64,000 nucleotides of DNA from an alpha proteobacterium SCGC AAA028-D10. Lineage in GTDB: Bacteria; Pseudomonadota; Alphaproteobacteria; Pelagibacterales; Pelagibacteraceae. The position numbers and the translations under genes were made by a program. The notes under the pieces were generated by a model. The model did not search any database, was not told the DNA's origin, and was given only the letters and a program-made list of their open reading frames with translations. Each line of letters begins with the position of its first letter. Positions within the stretch are counted from its first letter, which is position 1. The stretch covers positions 1 through 64,000 of the forward strand of contig AZOF01000002.1 in NCBI GenBank assembly GCA_000510845.1, read 5' to 3'. Positions 38,623 through 48,038 of the stretch are shown one piece after another.

Positions 38623-39786
38623 TTATACTTTTGATTGAAAATATTTAATTAAATCAGTTTTTTCCCAGCTAAAAGAACCGTTGTCTTCTGGTTGTCTACC
38701 GAAATGTCCATAAGCTGCTGTTTTTTGATAAATTGGTTTATTAAGTTTTAATAACTCACGAATACCTCTTGGACTTAAATTAAAATTTTTAGAGATGATT
38801 TCTTCAATTTTTTTTGACTTATTATATTCACTATCAAATAAATCGATGTAAATTGAAAGAGGTTGTGACACTCCAATTGCATAGGACAATTGTATTAAAC
38901 ATTTTTCTGCAACACCTGCGGCTACAATATTTTTTGCCAAATATCTTGCAACGTAAGCTGCTGATCGATCCACTTTTGTCGGATCTTTTCCTGAAAATGC
39001 TCCGCCGCCATGAGGTGCTGCTCCGCCGTAAGTATCAACGATAATTTTTCGACCCGTTAATCCTGAATCTCCATCTGGTCCACCAATAACAAATCTACCC
39101 GTCGGATTAACATAAAAATGTTTCTCATCACACATCCAACCTTTTGGAATGACTGATAAAACATAGGGACGCACAATCTCTTTCACTTTTTCTTGATCAA
39201 TATTTTCTTCATGTTGTGTTGAAACAACTATTGAAGAAATTCCTTTCGGTTTTCCTTTTTCATAAATAACTGAAAATTGACTTTTTGAATCGGGTCTTAA
39301 AAATTTTTCTTTTCCAGATTTTCTTGCCTCTGACATTAATTGTAAAACTTTATGAGAATAGCTTATCGGTGCTGGCATAAGATCTTTTGTCTCTGTGCAA
39401 GCATAACCAAACATAATTCCTTGATCGCCTGCGCCTTCATCTTTATTACCGCTTGAATCAACACCTACAGCTATGTCTTGCGATTGACTATGAAGGTAGT
39501 TTGTAAATTTTAAATTTTTCCAATGAAAACCTTCTTGCTCATAACCAATGTCTTTAACTCTAGATCTAATTAATTTTTCAATTTCATCGATGTTTATCTC
39601 TGGACCCCTTACTTCACCAGCAATCACAACCGTATTTGTGGTAACTAAAGTCTCACAAGCAACTCTACTTTCTGGAAATTTAGATAAATATAAATCAAGC
39701 ACCGAGTCCGATATAATATCGCAAACTTTATCGGGATGCCCTTCAGACACTGATTCACTAGTAAATATATAATCTTGTTTAGCCAT
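38623..39786 (-). CDS. metK: S-adenosylmethionine synthetase
   Basis: The enzyme makes SAM from methionine and ATP. I chose the ATG at 39786, giving a 387-residue protein beginning [20 protein letters not shown], which matches the family. The in-frame start at 39810 would add eight residues and lengthen the overlap with lnt. Signature motifs are [12 protein letters not shown] and [19 protein letters not shown]. It overlaps lnt by 8 bases and is followed at once by trmB. No SAM riboswitch lies upstream because the region is lnt coding sequence. Confidence 0.97.
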   Translation of the reverse strand: MAKQDYIFTSESVSEGHPDKVCDIISDSVLDLYLSKFPESRVACETLVTTNTVVIAGEVRGPEINIDEIEKLIRSRVKDIGYEQEGFHWKNLKFTNYLHSQSQDIAVGVDSSGNKDEGAGDQGIMFGYACTETKDLMPAPISYSHKVLQLMSEARKSGKEKFLRPDSKSQFSVIYEKGKPKGISSIVVSTQHEENIDQEKVKEIVRPYVLSVIPKGWMCDEKHFYVNPTGRFVIGGPDGDSGLTGRKIIVDTYGGAAPHGGGAFSGKDPTKVDRSAAYVARYLAKNIVAAGVAEKCLIQLSYAIGVSQPLSIYIDLFDSEYNKSKKIEEIISKNFNLSPRGIRELLKLNKPIYQKTAAYGHFGRQPEDNGSFSWEKTDLIKYFQSKV

Positions 39787-41317
39787 TTTTATTAAATTTT
39801 CTAAGAGCAATAACGAATATAATACTTAAGAAGATTGTAAAATAAAAAATGTAGTTTTCTAATAAAGAAAACAAGGTTTTTCCTTTTAAAAAGAATAACT
39901 TTAGATCAATAAAACCTGATTTGTTTAATTCTAAAGAATTTATAATTTTTCCATTTGGAGAAATATAAGCGGACATACCTTTATTAGTTGATCTTACAAT
40001 TGGAACACCTTGCTCTACTGCTCTAAAGACTGCTTGGGTTAAATGTTGATGAGGACCAATTGAGTCTCCAAACCAACCATCTTCTGAAATATTTATTATG
40101 AAATTATAATCTTTAGAATCGCGTTTAAGATCACCAGAATAAATTATTTCATAACAAAGTAAAGGCAGGAAAGATAAATTGTTAAATACTCTAATCTCTT
40201 TTCTCTCAGACCCTGAAGAGAAAGAACTATATCCAAACGTAATTTTTTTTAATCCCCACTTTGCTAATAAATTTTCAAAAGGAATAAATTCTCCAAATGG
40301 CACAAGTTTAATCTTGTTATAAACATTAACAACTTCAGCGTTATTGTTAAGAACAACTAAGGAGTTATAAAAATTAATTTTATTACCTGTAATACTTGGA
40401 TTGGTTACACCTACAACAACTAAATGATTTTTAGAAAAATTTTTATTAAAGTATTCTTTATATTTATACAGATCTTTAGGATTAGTTTGCTGGATCATCC
40501 CCTCAGGCCAAACAATTAAAGTTTTTTCATCTTTGTTTACTTTGCTTAGATTGATTAAAGAAATTAAATTTCTATTCTCGTTTTCAGTGCCCCAAGTTTT
40601 GGCAATATCAATATTAGGCTGAACTATTTTTATTTTAATGTCGTTGTACTGATTAAACTCTGTATTTTTTATTATAATTTTACCAAATAAATAATTAGAA
40701 ATTAAGACAATAAATAAAAAAGCAGAATTAATTAGTATTTTTTTAAATTGAATAGGCCATAAAGAATTAAAGTAAATTGAAAAGATAAGAATGCTAAAAA
40801 AATTAAAGGTATATGTGCCAATGAATTTTAATACTTGAATATTCTCAAGTGAAAAACTCCATGAATAAGATATTAGATTCCAAGAAAATCCTGTAAATAA
40901 TATTCCTCGTAAATATTCAAATATTGATAAGGAAATAGAAAATATTAATAAAAAAATATAATCTTTTTTTATCAAAGAATGAATTGCAATAACTGCAGTC
41001 CCATAAAAGATAGCTAATAAAATGGGCAAACCTAAAATGGCCACAGGAATTAAAAAAGTTAGTTGTTTGTCAAAAGTTAATGAGTGCGAAACCCAATAAA
41101 GGCTACTTGCAAAATATCCATAACCAAAAGCAAAGCCTAAAAAAAAGAAATTAGATATTTTTGCTTTTTTTTCTTTAAATAAAACTATTAGATATAAAAA
41201 CAGAGAGTAAGTAATAAAATTTACAAAAATAAAATTATAAGGTGGCAAAGAAAAGCTAGATAAAGAGCCTAATAATAATAAAAAAGTGTAGATAAAAAAA
41301 ATATTTTTTTTTGACAT
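39779..41317 (-). CDS. lnt: Apolipoprotein N-acyltransferase
   Basis: The 512-residue inner membrane enzyme adds the third acyl chain to lipoproteins. About six hydrophobic N-terminal helices (1-210) and one near the C-terminus (about 485-505) flank a periplasmic nitrilase domain. The catalytic Glu-Lys-Cys residues are in [20 protein letters not shown] and [10 protein letters not shown]. It follows ybeY after 8 bases and overlaps metK by 8 bases. The phoH-ybeY-lnt order is conserved in proteobacteria, although corC is missing here. Confidence 0.96.
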   Translation of the reverse strand: MSKKNIFFIYTFLLLLGSLSSFSLPPYNFIFVNFITYSLFLYLIVLFKEKKAKISNFFFLGFAFGYGYFASSLYWVSHSLTFDKQLTFLIPVAILGLPILLAIFYGTAVIAIHSLIKKDYIFLLIFSISLSIFEYLRGILFTGFSWNLISYSWSFSLENIQVLKFIGTYTFNFFSILIFSIYFNSLWPIQFKKILINSAFLFIVLISNYLFGKIIIKNTEFNQYNDIKIKIVQPNIDIAKTWGTENENRNLISLINLSKVNKDEKTLIVWPEGMIQQTNPKDLYKYKEYFNKNFSKNHLVVVGVTNPSITGNKINFYNSLVVLNNNAEVVNVYNKIKLVPFGEFIPFENLLAKWGLKKITFGYSSFSSGSERKEIRVFNNLSFLPLLCYEIIYSGDLKRDSKDYNFIINISEDGWFGDSIGPHQHLTQAVFRAVEQGVPIVRSTNKGMSAYISPNGKIINSLELNKSGFIDLKLFFLKGKTLFSLLENYIFYFTIFLSIIFVIALRKFNKNG

Positions 41318-41325
41318 CCTTATTC

Positions 41326-41793
41326 TTAAATACTTCTAATAATTTTTTGCTCTAACAGATTCATTTTTTTATATTTTTTAAATGAATCATGCTCATAGCC
41401 AATAAGATGTAAAACGCCATGAATTAACATTTTTTTAAAATAATCATCAAAGTTTATATTTTCTTTTTTAATAATCGCTTCAATATACTGATAACTTAGC
41501 GCGATATCTCCAAGGTAAACCTTTTTCTTTAATTTAAGATCCTTTTTAAAAAAATTTTTATCTTCCGCAGGAAAAGATAATACGTCTGTATCCTTATTAA
41601 TTTTCTTAAATTTTTTATTAAGATTTTTCATATTTTTTGTGCCTGTTAGAAGAATGGATATTTCACAGGCCATTGACCTAGATGGAAATATAGATAATAA
41701 AATTTTTTTAATACTTTTTTTAAGAAACAAATTTACTTTGGGGTATCTAGATTTCCAGCTCTTATGTTCAATAACTAAATTAACTTTTACCAT
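41326..41793 (-). CDS. ybeY: Endoribonuclease YbeY (rRNA maturation)
   Basis: This zinc-dependent endoribonuclease is involved in 16S rRNA 3' processing and ribosome quality control. The zinc motif HGVLHLIGYEHD has the canonical H-X3-H-X5-H form. I prefer the start MVKVNLVIEHKSW at 41793, preceded by AAAAGAG. Starts at 41820 or 41817 behind AAGG are also possible and would add up to nine residues. It overlaps phoH by 14 bases (41 with the longest start). The neighbouring phoH and lnt genes support the call. Confidence 0.93.
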   Translation of the reverse strand: MVKVNLVIEHKSWKSRYPKVNLFLKKSIKKILLSIFPSRSMACEISILLTGTKNMKNLNKKFKKINKDTDVLSFPAEDKNFFKKDLKLKKKVYLGDIALSYQYIEAIIKKENINFDDYFKKMLIHGVLHLIGYEHDSFKKYKKMNLLEQKIIRSI

Positions 41794-42808
41794 TCGGCTC
41801 TTTTTTTTCATAATCATCATAAGCCTTAACGATTTTAGAAACTAAAGGATGTCTCATAACATCATTATGATCAAAGTTTATGGTTTTAATTTCTTTAATA
41901 TCTTTAAGAATTTTTGTGGTTTCATAAAGTCCGGATTCTTTTGATTTTGCTAAATCCACTTGCGATGGATCGCCGTTTATTACCATTGTTGAATTATTTC
42001 CAAGTCTAGTTAGGAACATTTTTATTTGAGTAAACGTTGCATTCTGAGCTTCATCTAATATGACAAATGAATCTTTTAGTGTTCTTCCTCTCATAAAAGC
42101 AAGTGGTGCAATCTCAATTATACCCTCTTCTATTTTTCTTTGAATTTTGTCATATCCTAGAAGCTCATAAAGAGAGTCGTAAAGAGGTATAAGATAAGGA
42201 TCAATTTTGTCCTTCATATCTCCTGGTAAAAATCCTAAATTTTCTCCTGCTTCTACTGCTGGTCTTGATAATATTATTTTTTTAACTCTATCTTCTAATA
42301 AAAAGGTAACTGCTATCGCAACCGCTAAAAAAGTTTTTCCAGTTCCAGCAGGTCCTAATGCCATTACAATTTTATGATTTTTTAAAGCATCTACGTAAAT
42401 TTTCTGCTTCTCAGATCTTGGTAAAATTATTTTTTTTGATGTTTTGATAGCATCATTATCACTATAAATTGAATTAGAATTTGATTCCGTTCTATTCATT
42501 TTAGTTACGTCAAAGATTGTCTTAATGTCTTCTTTTTCAATGCTGTTTGTGTTTACAAATTTTGCGATAAGATTGTCCATAATTTGAACAACTGATTGTC
42601 TATTATTTAAATCACCTCGTACAATCATTAAATTCCCTCTTAAATTAATTTTTGTATTAGTAATATTTTCTATTTCCTTAAGATTAGAATCGAACTCACC
42701 AATAATTTTGCTTAAAACTAAATTATTTTTTATATAAAAACTTAAATAATCATTATTTTTTTCAATAATTTCAATCTGTGAACTAGACACCTTAGATATA
42801 TTCATCAA
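41780..42808 (-). CDS. phoH: PhoH-like ATPase (YbeZ)
   Basis: The 342-residue protein has an N-terminal KH-like region and a C-terminal RNA-helicase-like P-loop domain with Walker A GPAGTGKTFLAVA (about 132-144), RPAVEAGENLGFLPGD, Walker B FVILDEAQN and ITRLG-like FLTRLGNNSTMVINGD. YbeZ is known to associate with YbeY in rRNA handling. It overlaps miaB by 4 bases and ybeY by 14 or more bases, so the three genes are translationally linked. Confidence 0.95.
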   Translation of the reverse strand: MMNISKVSSSQIEIIEKNNDYLSFYIKNNLVLSKIIGEFDSNLKEIENITNTKINLRGNLMIVRGDLNNRQSVVQIMDNLIAKFVNTNSIEKEDIKTIFDVTKMNRTESNSNSIYSDNDAIKTSKKIILPRSEKQKIYVDALKNHKIVMALGPAGTGKTFLAVAIAVTFLLEDRVKKIILSRPAVEAGENLGFLPGDMKDKIDPYLIPLYDSLYELLGYDKIQRKIEEGIIEIAPLAFMRGRTLKDSFVILDEAQNATFTQIKMFLTRLGNNSTMVINGDPSQVDLAKSKESGLYETTKILKDIKEIKTINFDHNDVMRHPLVSKIVKAYDDYEKKEPNGKS

Positions 42809-44142
42809 ACGAGTACTTCTTCTTTTTGTAATATACCAAAAAGGTTTTTACTATTGCAGGAAGTAATTTCAATATCCACTAAATCTCCTGGATTACAATT
42901 TTCAGAGTTAAAGAAGATAGAATGCATAAATTTACTTCTACCAAAAAATTGACCTGGAGTTTTAGTTTTATTCTCAATTAATATTTCAATTTTTTTTCCT
43001 ATTAATTGTTTACTGTTCTTAAATTGAATATCACCTAATAAAGTCTGCAATTTTAATAATCGAGCTTTGCATATATCTAGGGATATCTGATCTCGATCAA
43101 CAGCTGGAGTGCCTGGTCTTTGACTATATATAAATGAATAAGAACTATTAAAATTTACTCTGTTAATAATATCAAGCGTATCTTGAAAATCCTGCTCTTC
43201 CTCACCTGGAAAACCAATTATAAAATCGCTAGAAAATTCCATTTCTGGATTAGCTTCTTTAAATTTTGCAATCAATTCTAAATAATATTCTCTTGTATGT
43301 TTTCTATTCATCAATTTTAAAATTTTATTAGAACCTGATTGAATGGGTAAATGTAATTGCGGCATTAATTTTTTTTGATATTTAAAAGCCTCAATCAATT
43401 CTTGATCCATGTCATTTGGATGTGAAGTGGTAAAACGTATTCGATGAATTGAATTAATTTTTGCTATTTCATCTATTAGTTTTGCAAGATTATAAGTTTT
43501 GTTCCCATCTACAAATTTGTAAGCGCTAACATTTTGTCCAAGCAAAACAATTTCTCTAACTCCATTATCTGATAATTTTTTTGCCTCATTAATAATGCTG
43601 TTAAACGATCTAGAAAATTCAGCGCCTCTTGTATAAGGAACTACACAAAAAGAACAAAATTTATCACAACCTTCTTGGATAGTTAAAAATTCAGAAACTT
43701 TAGATTTTCTTGAAGATTTTAAATTATCTAAGGTGTCAAATTTTTCTATTAATTCAAAATTAGTGTCAGAAAAATTTTCTTTTCTTTCTGCAAAATTTTT
43801 AATTTGTTCAGGCAGTCGATGGTAAGATTGTGGCCCAACAACAATATCAACATAGTTAGTTCTTTTAAAAATCTCCTCACCTTGTGCTTGCGCTATACAT
43901 CCTGCTAATACGAAAATTGGTTTTTTTTTAGATCGATTCAGCTTTTTAATTTTACCAATATCAGAGTAAACTTTCTCAGTTGCTTTTTCTCTAATGTGGC
44001 AAGTATTAAATATAATACAATCTACATCTGTTAAAGTTTCAGATCTTACAAAATTAACAGACTGCATTAAGTCAGATATTTTATCAGAATCGTACTCATT
44101 CATCTGACAACCAAAAGTCTTTATATAAAATGTTTTTAACAA
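42805..44142 (-). CDS. miaB: tRNA-2-methylthio-N6-dimethylallyladenosine synthase
   Basis: The 445-residue radical SAM methylthiotransferase acts on A37 of tRNAs. The N-terminal MTTase domain has three cluster-binding cysteines (FGCQMNEYDSD, NTCHIREKA, LAGCIAQ). The radical SAM motif is EGCDKFCSFCVVPYTRG, and a C-terminal TRAM domain follows. It overlaps phoH by 4 bases. A 68-base gap with a terminator-like hairpin separates it from tsaB upstream, so it probably has its own promoter there. Confidence 0.97.
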   Translation of the reverse strand: MLKTFYIKTFGCQMNEYDSDKISDLMQSVNFVRSETLTDVDCIIFNTCHIREKATEKVYSDIGKIKKLNRSKKKPIFVLAGCIAQAQGEEIFKRTNYVDIVVGPQSYHRLPEQIKNFAERKENFSDTNFELIEKFDTLDNLKSSRKSKVSEFLTIQEGCDKFCSFCVVPYTRGAEFSRSFNSIINEAKKLSDNGVREIVLLGQNVSAYKFVDGNKTYNLAKLIDEIAKINSIHRIRFTTSHPNDMDQELIEAFKYQKKLMPQLHLPIQSGSNKILKLMNRKHTREYYLELIAKFKEANPEMEFSSDFIIGFPGEEEQDFQDTLDIINRVNFNSSYSFIYSQRPGTPAVDRDQISLDICKARLLKLQTLLGDIQFKNSKQLIGKKIEILIENKTKTPGQFFGRSKFMHSIFFNSENCNPGDLVDIEITSCNSKNLFGILQKEEVLV

Positions 44143-44180
44143 TTATTTTAATCTCAAAATATTAGAAGCTCTGAAGGTAT

Positions 44181-44212
44181 AAAAAAAAACAAATAAATGA
44201 AATATATTTGTT
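44181..44212 (-). terminator. Probable intrinsic terminator of tsaB
   Basis: On the minus strand, AACAAATA (44212-44205) and TATTTGTT (44195-44188) form an 8-bp stem around a 9-base loop. Seven further T residues (44187-44181) follow. It overlaps the last bases of the tsaB stop codon and lies 38 bases before miaB. The stem is almost entirely A-T. Confidence 0.5.
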
Positions 44213-44759
44213 ACATATTTTCATAAATGGGGAATAATTTGCTATCAATGAAAAGTTTATTATCCAAAATATATTGAAGATTCTTAGATGTATATTTGGT
44301 TAATTTTGAGAATTTAAGTATTTTATCACTATTTTTTTCAAAAGCGTTTTGAACAGTAAATTTTGAATAATAGTCATCACAATTTTTTAGGTCTTTAATA
44401 TAGAATCTATTATTCACTTCTAAGGCAACTTTTTCATAATCCTGGTTAGCAATTGTAGTTTTTAGAATCTGAAAATTATTAAATCCGAGCACTTTAATTT
44501 TTTTAACTAAGGCAATACTTTTAATTGAAGATAAAATATTTCTAAGTCCAACAAACCCACCTGGTCCTAAGTTAATCATAAAAAAGTTTAAGTTTTCTAT
44601 TTTGATATTGTTTTTCTGAAAGAAATCTAAAAGAATATTTATAAAATTTTCACTATTTAGGAATTTATCCAGCACTAAAGCAAAGTCGGAATTGTTTTCT
44701 TTTGCAATTAGTATTAAACTTCCAAATGTAAAATCGATCGAACAAAAACGAGAATTCAT
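44211..44759 (-). CDS. tsaB: tRNA threonylcarbamoyladenosine protein TsaB-like
   Basis: This is a divergent TsaB (YeaZ), the scaffold subunit that binds TsaD for t6A synthesis. The clearest motif is LGPGGFVGLRNILSSIKSIAL, matching the GPGSFTGLR signature, after an N-terminal MNSRFCSIDFTFGS strand. From the ATG at 44759 it is 182 residues, short but within range. A start at 44771 would add four residues. Its start codon overlaps that of the divergent deacetylase gene. The rimI gene that often follows tsaB is absent. Assignment rests mainly on one motif and on miaB context. Confidence 0.85.
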   Translation of the reverse strand: MNSRFCSIDFTFGSLILIAKENNSDFALVLDKFLNSENFINILLDFFQKNNIKIENLNFFMINLGPGGFVGLRNILSSIKSIALVKKIKVLGFNNFQILKTTIANQDYEKVALEVNNRFYIKDLKNCDDYYSKFTVQNAFEKNSDKILKFSKLTKYTSKNLQYILDNKLFIDSKLFPIYENM

Positions 44760-45810
44760 GACTCCATTCATAAAAAGGATTATTTTAATTACTTTTTTAA
44801 TAATTGCTAATCTTTCTCACGTTAATTCTCAGGAATATCAAAATGAAAAAGGAATTATTGGATTAATGTATCATCGTTTTGAGGAAAATAAATATCCAAC
44901 AACCAATGTCAGACTAAAAGAGTTTAATTTACAACTAGAAATTATTAATCAAAATAAGATTGAATTTATTTCAATTGATGAGTTACGAAAAATTCTTATT
45001 GAAAATAAAAGTTACGACTCTAAGAAAGTTTTAATTACTGTTGATGATGCTTATAGATCATTTTACGAAAATGGCTGGAAGATTTTAAAAGAGAAAAAAA
45101 TTCCATTTGTACTTTTTTTTAATACACGAGAAGTTAATGCTAATAACCCCAATTATATGACTTGGGATCAGGTGCGAGAAATTCATAATTCAAAAATTGG
45201 AACTATCGGTGGTCATAGTTTTTCTCATGAATATTTAGTTAATAAATCTGAAAGCGAAATAAAAGAAGATTTAGAAAAATCTCATAAAGATTTTTTAAGA
45301 GAATTATCTTTTAGACCCAAATATTTTTCTTATCCGTTTGGTGAATATAGTTCTACTTTTAAAAAAATTGTAAAAGAATTTAATTATGAATTAGCTTTTG
45401 GACAACATTCTGGCGTTATTGATAAATCAAAAGATTTATTTGAACTCCCTCGTTACCCTGTAAACGAAAGCTATGGAAAAGCAGAAAGATTTTTAACCTT
45501 ATTAAATACTAAACCTTTTCCTTTTAAATCTTTCAAGCCAGAAAATAAATTCATTACTAAATTTGAAAATCCTCCAAAAATTGAAATAGAATTTTTTAAA
45601 GAGATTACTAATTTAGAAAAGATTAATTGCTTTGCTAATGATGGTGGGGAGTGGAGTAAAAAGAAAATATCGTTTATTGAAAAAAATTGGATAAAAGTTA
45701 ATTTAGATAAAAAATTTACAACAAGAACTGGTAGAATTAATTGTTCTTTATTAGATAAAGATAATCAATGGCGCTGGTTGGGATTTCAGTTTGTAGTAGA
45801 TGGAAATTAG
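44758..45810 (+). CDS. Secreted polysaccharide deacetylase
   Basis: The 350-residue protein starts at the ATG at 44758, which opens a good signal peptide (MTPFIKRIILITFLIIANLS, cleaved near VNS-QE). An upstream in-frame start at 44692 would bury the signal and sit inside tsaB. NodB-type motifs are MYHRF, TVDDAYRSFYENGW (metal-binding Asp) and the His pair GGHSFSHEYL, followed by SYPFGEY and ELPRYPVNE. It probably acts on peptidoglycan or an exported glycan; the substrate is unknown. The C-terminal 90 residues do not match the catalytic core. Its 3' end overlaps the Bax-like gene. Confidence 0.85.
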   Translation: MTPFIKRIILITFLIIANLSHVNSQEYQNEKGIIGLMYHRFEENKYPTTNVRLKEFNLQLEIINQNKIEFISIDELRKILIENKSYDSKKVLITVDDAYRSFYENGWKILKEKKIPFVLFFNTREVNANNPNYMTWDQVREIHNSKIGTIGGHSFSHEYLVNKSESEIKEDLEKSHKDFLRELSFRPKYFSYPFGEYSSTFKKIVKEFNYELAFGQHSGVIDKSKDLFELPRYPVNESYGKAERFLTLLNTKPFPFKSFKPENKFITKFENPPKIEIEFFKEITNLEKINCFANDGGEWSKKKISFIEKNWIKVNLDKKFTTRTGRINCSLLDKDNQWRWLGFQFVVDGN

Positions 45811-46958
45811 ATCGATCCTGATCTTTTAACTAATAAATTTGCTTTATCAAAATCTTGTAGAGAATTTTGTTCAATAATTTTCTTTAAACCAAGAACATAA
45901 TCGTCTCCTTTAATTGAGTATTTATGAACATGTTTGATTAATTTTATTCCTGATATTGATCCGCTTAATCTGCCTGATCTTTGTTTGGCTCTTTCTATGC
46001 GAAATTCCTCATAAAACGGATGTGTATTTAAATTATTTTTGTAAGCACTCACTGCATATCTAATTTTATTAAATTTTGAAATTTCATGTTTTTCATCTTC
46101 GCCTCGATTTTCTGGCACCATCCCTTTGTTTTCTTTCCATCCCCACTGACCAAATAAAGCATTGCCCTCAGTTGCAAAACGAGATGTGCCCCAACCACTT
46201 TCATAAGCCGCTTGCGCTATAGCTAATGAAGGAGGAATAATGTCCATTTTAACTAACAATTCTTTAACACTGTTATTTTTAACTTTATATTGCTGGAACT
46301 TCTCATTTAACCAATCAGCGTCCTTTTTAAAACTTTTTCTATTCATGATGGCAGTTAACTTTCTTCGGTCTTCAATAATTTTTTCATTCTCGGATAAAAC
46401 GATAGGCAATAATATTTGTATAAAAATTCTTTTTCTTTGCTCAATATTATCTAATTCACTAATACCTTCTGGAAATTTTGCTAAAAAGAAATTAGCAACA
46501 GGCGCTCCTTCTCTAACTTTTTCAAGATTATAACCGCTCTTTTCAAATAAATTAATAATACTTACTACTTGCTGAAAATCTAAACTTAATTTTTTTGAAT
46601 CATTAGTTAAGAAACTTTTCTTTAATATCTGATCAATGGAAGGGTCGTTTGTAGTATATTCTTCTGTTTGTTTGTTAATAATTTTTTTTTTATCAGCTGT
46701 GGATTTGAACATCTCGGGAACAAAAGCGGTAAAAATGATTAGTGCGACAATAACGGTGTATGGAAAGATTTTTTTAAGATTAAGTTTTTTAATTAAAAAA
46801 AAGTAAATTTTATTTATATTTTTTAAAATAAAAGAAAAAAATCTAAATGTTGGAGCAAATGTATCAACGATATATCGTGAGAAACCGTTGTTAAAAATTT
46901 CTTCTCTTATTTTTTCAAAAAAATTAATTAATTTTTGATTTAAAAAAATTTTTTTCAT
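45807..46958 (-). CDS. Bax-like glucosaminidase, membrane-anchored
   Basis: The 383-residue protein has a short cytoplasmic N-terminus, one transmembrane helix (about 66-82, FPYTVIVALIIFTAFVP) and a C-terminal mannosyl-glycoprotein endo-beta-N-acetylglucosaminidase-like domain of the Bax type. The catalytic region is AIAQAAYESGWGTSRFATEGNALFGQW. It likely cleaves peptidoglycan glycan chains in the periplasm. The convergent neighbour is a polysaccharide deacetylase, so two envelope-glycan enzymes are side by side. The stop codons of the two genes overlap. Confidence 0.85.
   Translation of the reverse strand: MKKIFLNQKLINFFEKIREEIFNNGFSRYIVDTFAPTFRFFSFILKNINKIYFFLIKKLNLKKIFPYTVIVALIIFTAFVPEMFKSTADKKKIINKQTEEYTTNDPSIDQILKKSFLTNDSKKLSLDFQQVVSIINLFEKSGYNLEKVREGAPVANFFLAKFPEGISELDNIEQRKRIFIQILLPIVLSENEKIIEDRRKLTAIMNRKSFKKDADWLNEKFQQYKVKNNSVKELLVKMDIIPPSLAIAQAAYESGWGTSRFATEGNALFGQWGWKENKGMVPENRGEDEKHEISKFNKIRYAVSAYKNNLNTHPFYEEFRIERAKQRSGRLSGSISGIKLIKHVHKYSIKGDDYVLGLKKIIEQNSLQDFDKANLLVKRSGSI
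45809..45824. repeat. Short inverted repeat at the deacetylase/Bax stop codons
   Basis: AGATC (45809-45813) and GATCT (45820-45824) can pair around a 6-base loop, followed on the plus strand by TTTT. It begins within both stop codons. With a five-pair stem it is at best a weak bidirectional terminator. Confidence 0.3.
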
Positions 46959-46969
46959 ATTAATTTATA

Positions 46970-47509
46970 TTATAGACTTACAGCTCTAACGCTTTTTACC
47001 TCAGGCACATAATGAACGAGCATTCGTTCAACGCCTTGTTTTAGAGTTAATGTAGAAGAAGGACATCCTGCGCAGCTTCCTTGTAGTTCTACTTCGGCCA
47101 CCCCATCAATAAAAGATCTTAACTTAATATTGCCTCCATCTTGTGCAACTGCAGGGCGTATTTTAAGTTCTAGCACTTCTTCAATTTTTTTAAATATCTC
47201 ATCTTTATTATCGCTTGTTTCTTTTTTTATATTGATTGCTGTAAAATTTTTAGGAAAATCATTTTTTATAATATTTTTAATTTCCTCTAATATTTTTCCC
47301 CACTCTAAAGACCTATTCTTTTTAACGGAGATAAAATTAGCTCCAAAAAATACGAGCTCAACGCCAAGCTCAAATATTTTTTGAACAAAGGGATATTCTT
47401 TAGCCTCTGAATGGCTTTTAAATTCGATAGAACCGTTTTGTACCAACTCTAAACCTAACACAAATTTTAATGTGTCTGGATTTGGAGTTTGCTGCACATC
47501 AATATTCAT
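46970..47509 (-). CDS. Nfu-type iron-sulfur cluster carrier
   Basis: The 179-residue protein has an N-terminal Nfu_N domain (MNIDVQQTPNPDTLKFVLG; ELGVELVFFGANFISV) and a C-terminal NifU-like domain with the cluster-binding CAGCPSSTL motif and LKQGVERMLVHYVPEVKSV. It is thought to deliver 4Fe-4S clusters to target apoproteins such as MiaB or lipoyl synthase. The architecture is the NFU1-like form common in alphaproteobacteria and mitochondria. It lies 73 bases after uspA and 11 bases before the Bax-like gene. Confidence 0.95.
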   Translation of the reverse strand: MNIDVQQTPNPDTLKFVLGLELVQNGSIEFKSHSEAKEYPFVQKIFELGVELVFFGANFISVKKNRSLEWGKILEEIKNIIKNDFPKNFTAINIKKETSDNKDEIFKKIEEVLELKIRPAVAQDGGNIKLRSFIDGVAEVELQGSCAGCPSSTLTLKQGVERMLVHYVPEVKSVRAVSL

Positions 47510-47582
47510 ATGTGTATATGTGGTTAGTATGATTTGTTATTAAAGTAATTAGACTTTATAATAAGACTTAAAATTCAATAGC

Positions 47583-48038
47583 TTATATTAAATTATCCAG
47601 TTCCTTTTCTGAAATGAGACCTGGGATTATAACTAAGGGCACTGGCAGATCATTCATCTTTTTGGATAAGGACTTAATAATAGGCCCTGGATCACTATCA
47701 ATTGAAGATGCAAGTATAAGAAATCTAATACTCTTATCCTCTTTAAGAAATTTGATTATTTCATCAACCTTATCACCCATCTTAATAATGATCTGTGGTT
47801 TTATTTTAAATTTTTCTTCAACTACAGCCGACCAAAGTCTGCTAATTTTTTTTCCCTCACTTGTCTCTTCTTGTTCAATAAGATTTCCAACTGATGCCCA
47901 TTCAGCATTCACTGCCGGCCTTACAACGTAAAGCATTATTAAATTAGCATTATTTGCTACTGATCTTTTGGCTGCAAAATAAATTGCATTCTTAAGCTCA
48001 TCAGTCTCATCAATAATAACTAAATAATCTTTCCTCAT
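47583..48038 (-). CDS. Universal stress protein (UspA family)
   Basis: The 151-residue single-domain protein has the Usp alpha/beta fold: DYLVIIDETDELKNAIYFAAKRS at the N-terminus, ANLIMLYVVRP, IRFLILASS with the G-rich region DSDPGPIIKS, and PVPLVIIPG at the C-terminus. The ATP-binding G-2X-G-9X-G pattern is not clearly intact, so nucleotide binding is uncertain. Its start overlaps the trpS stop by one base (TAATG), making it the distal partner of a trpS-usp unit. The same neighbour pair occurs in other alphaproteobacteria. Confidence 0.88.
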   Translation of the reverse strand: MRKDYLVIIDETDELKNAIYFAAKRSVANNANLIMLYVVRPAVNAEWASVGNLIEQEETSEGKKISRLWSAVVEEKFKIKPQIIIKMGDKVDEIIKFLKEDKSIRFLILASSIDSDPGPIIKSLSKKMNDLPVPLVIIPGLISEKELDNLI

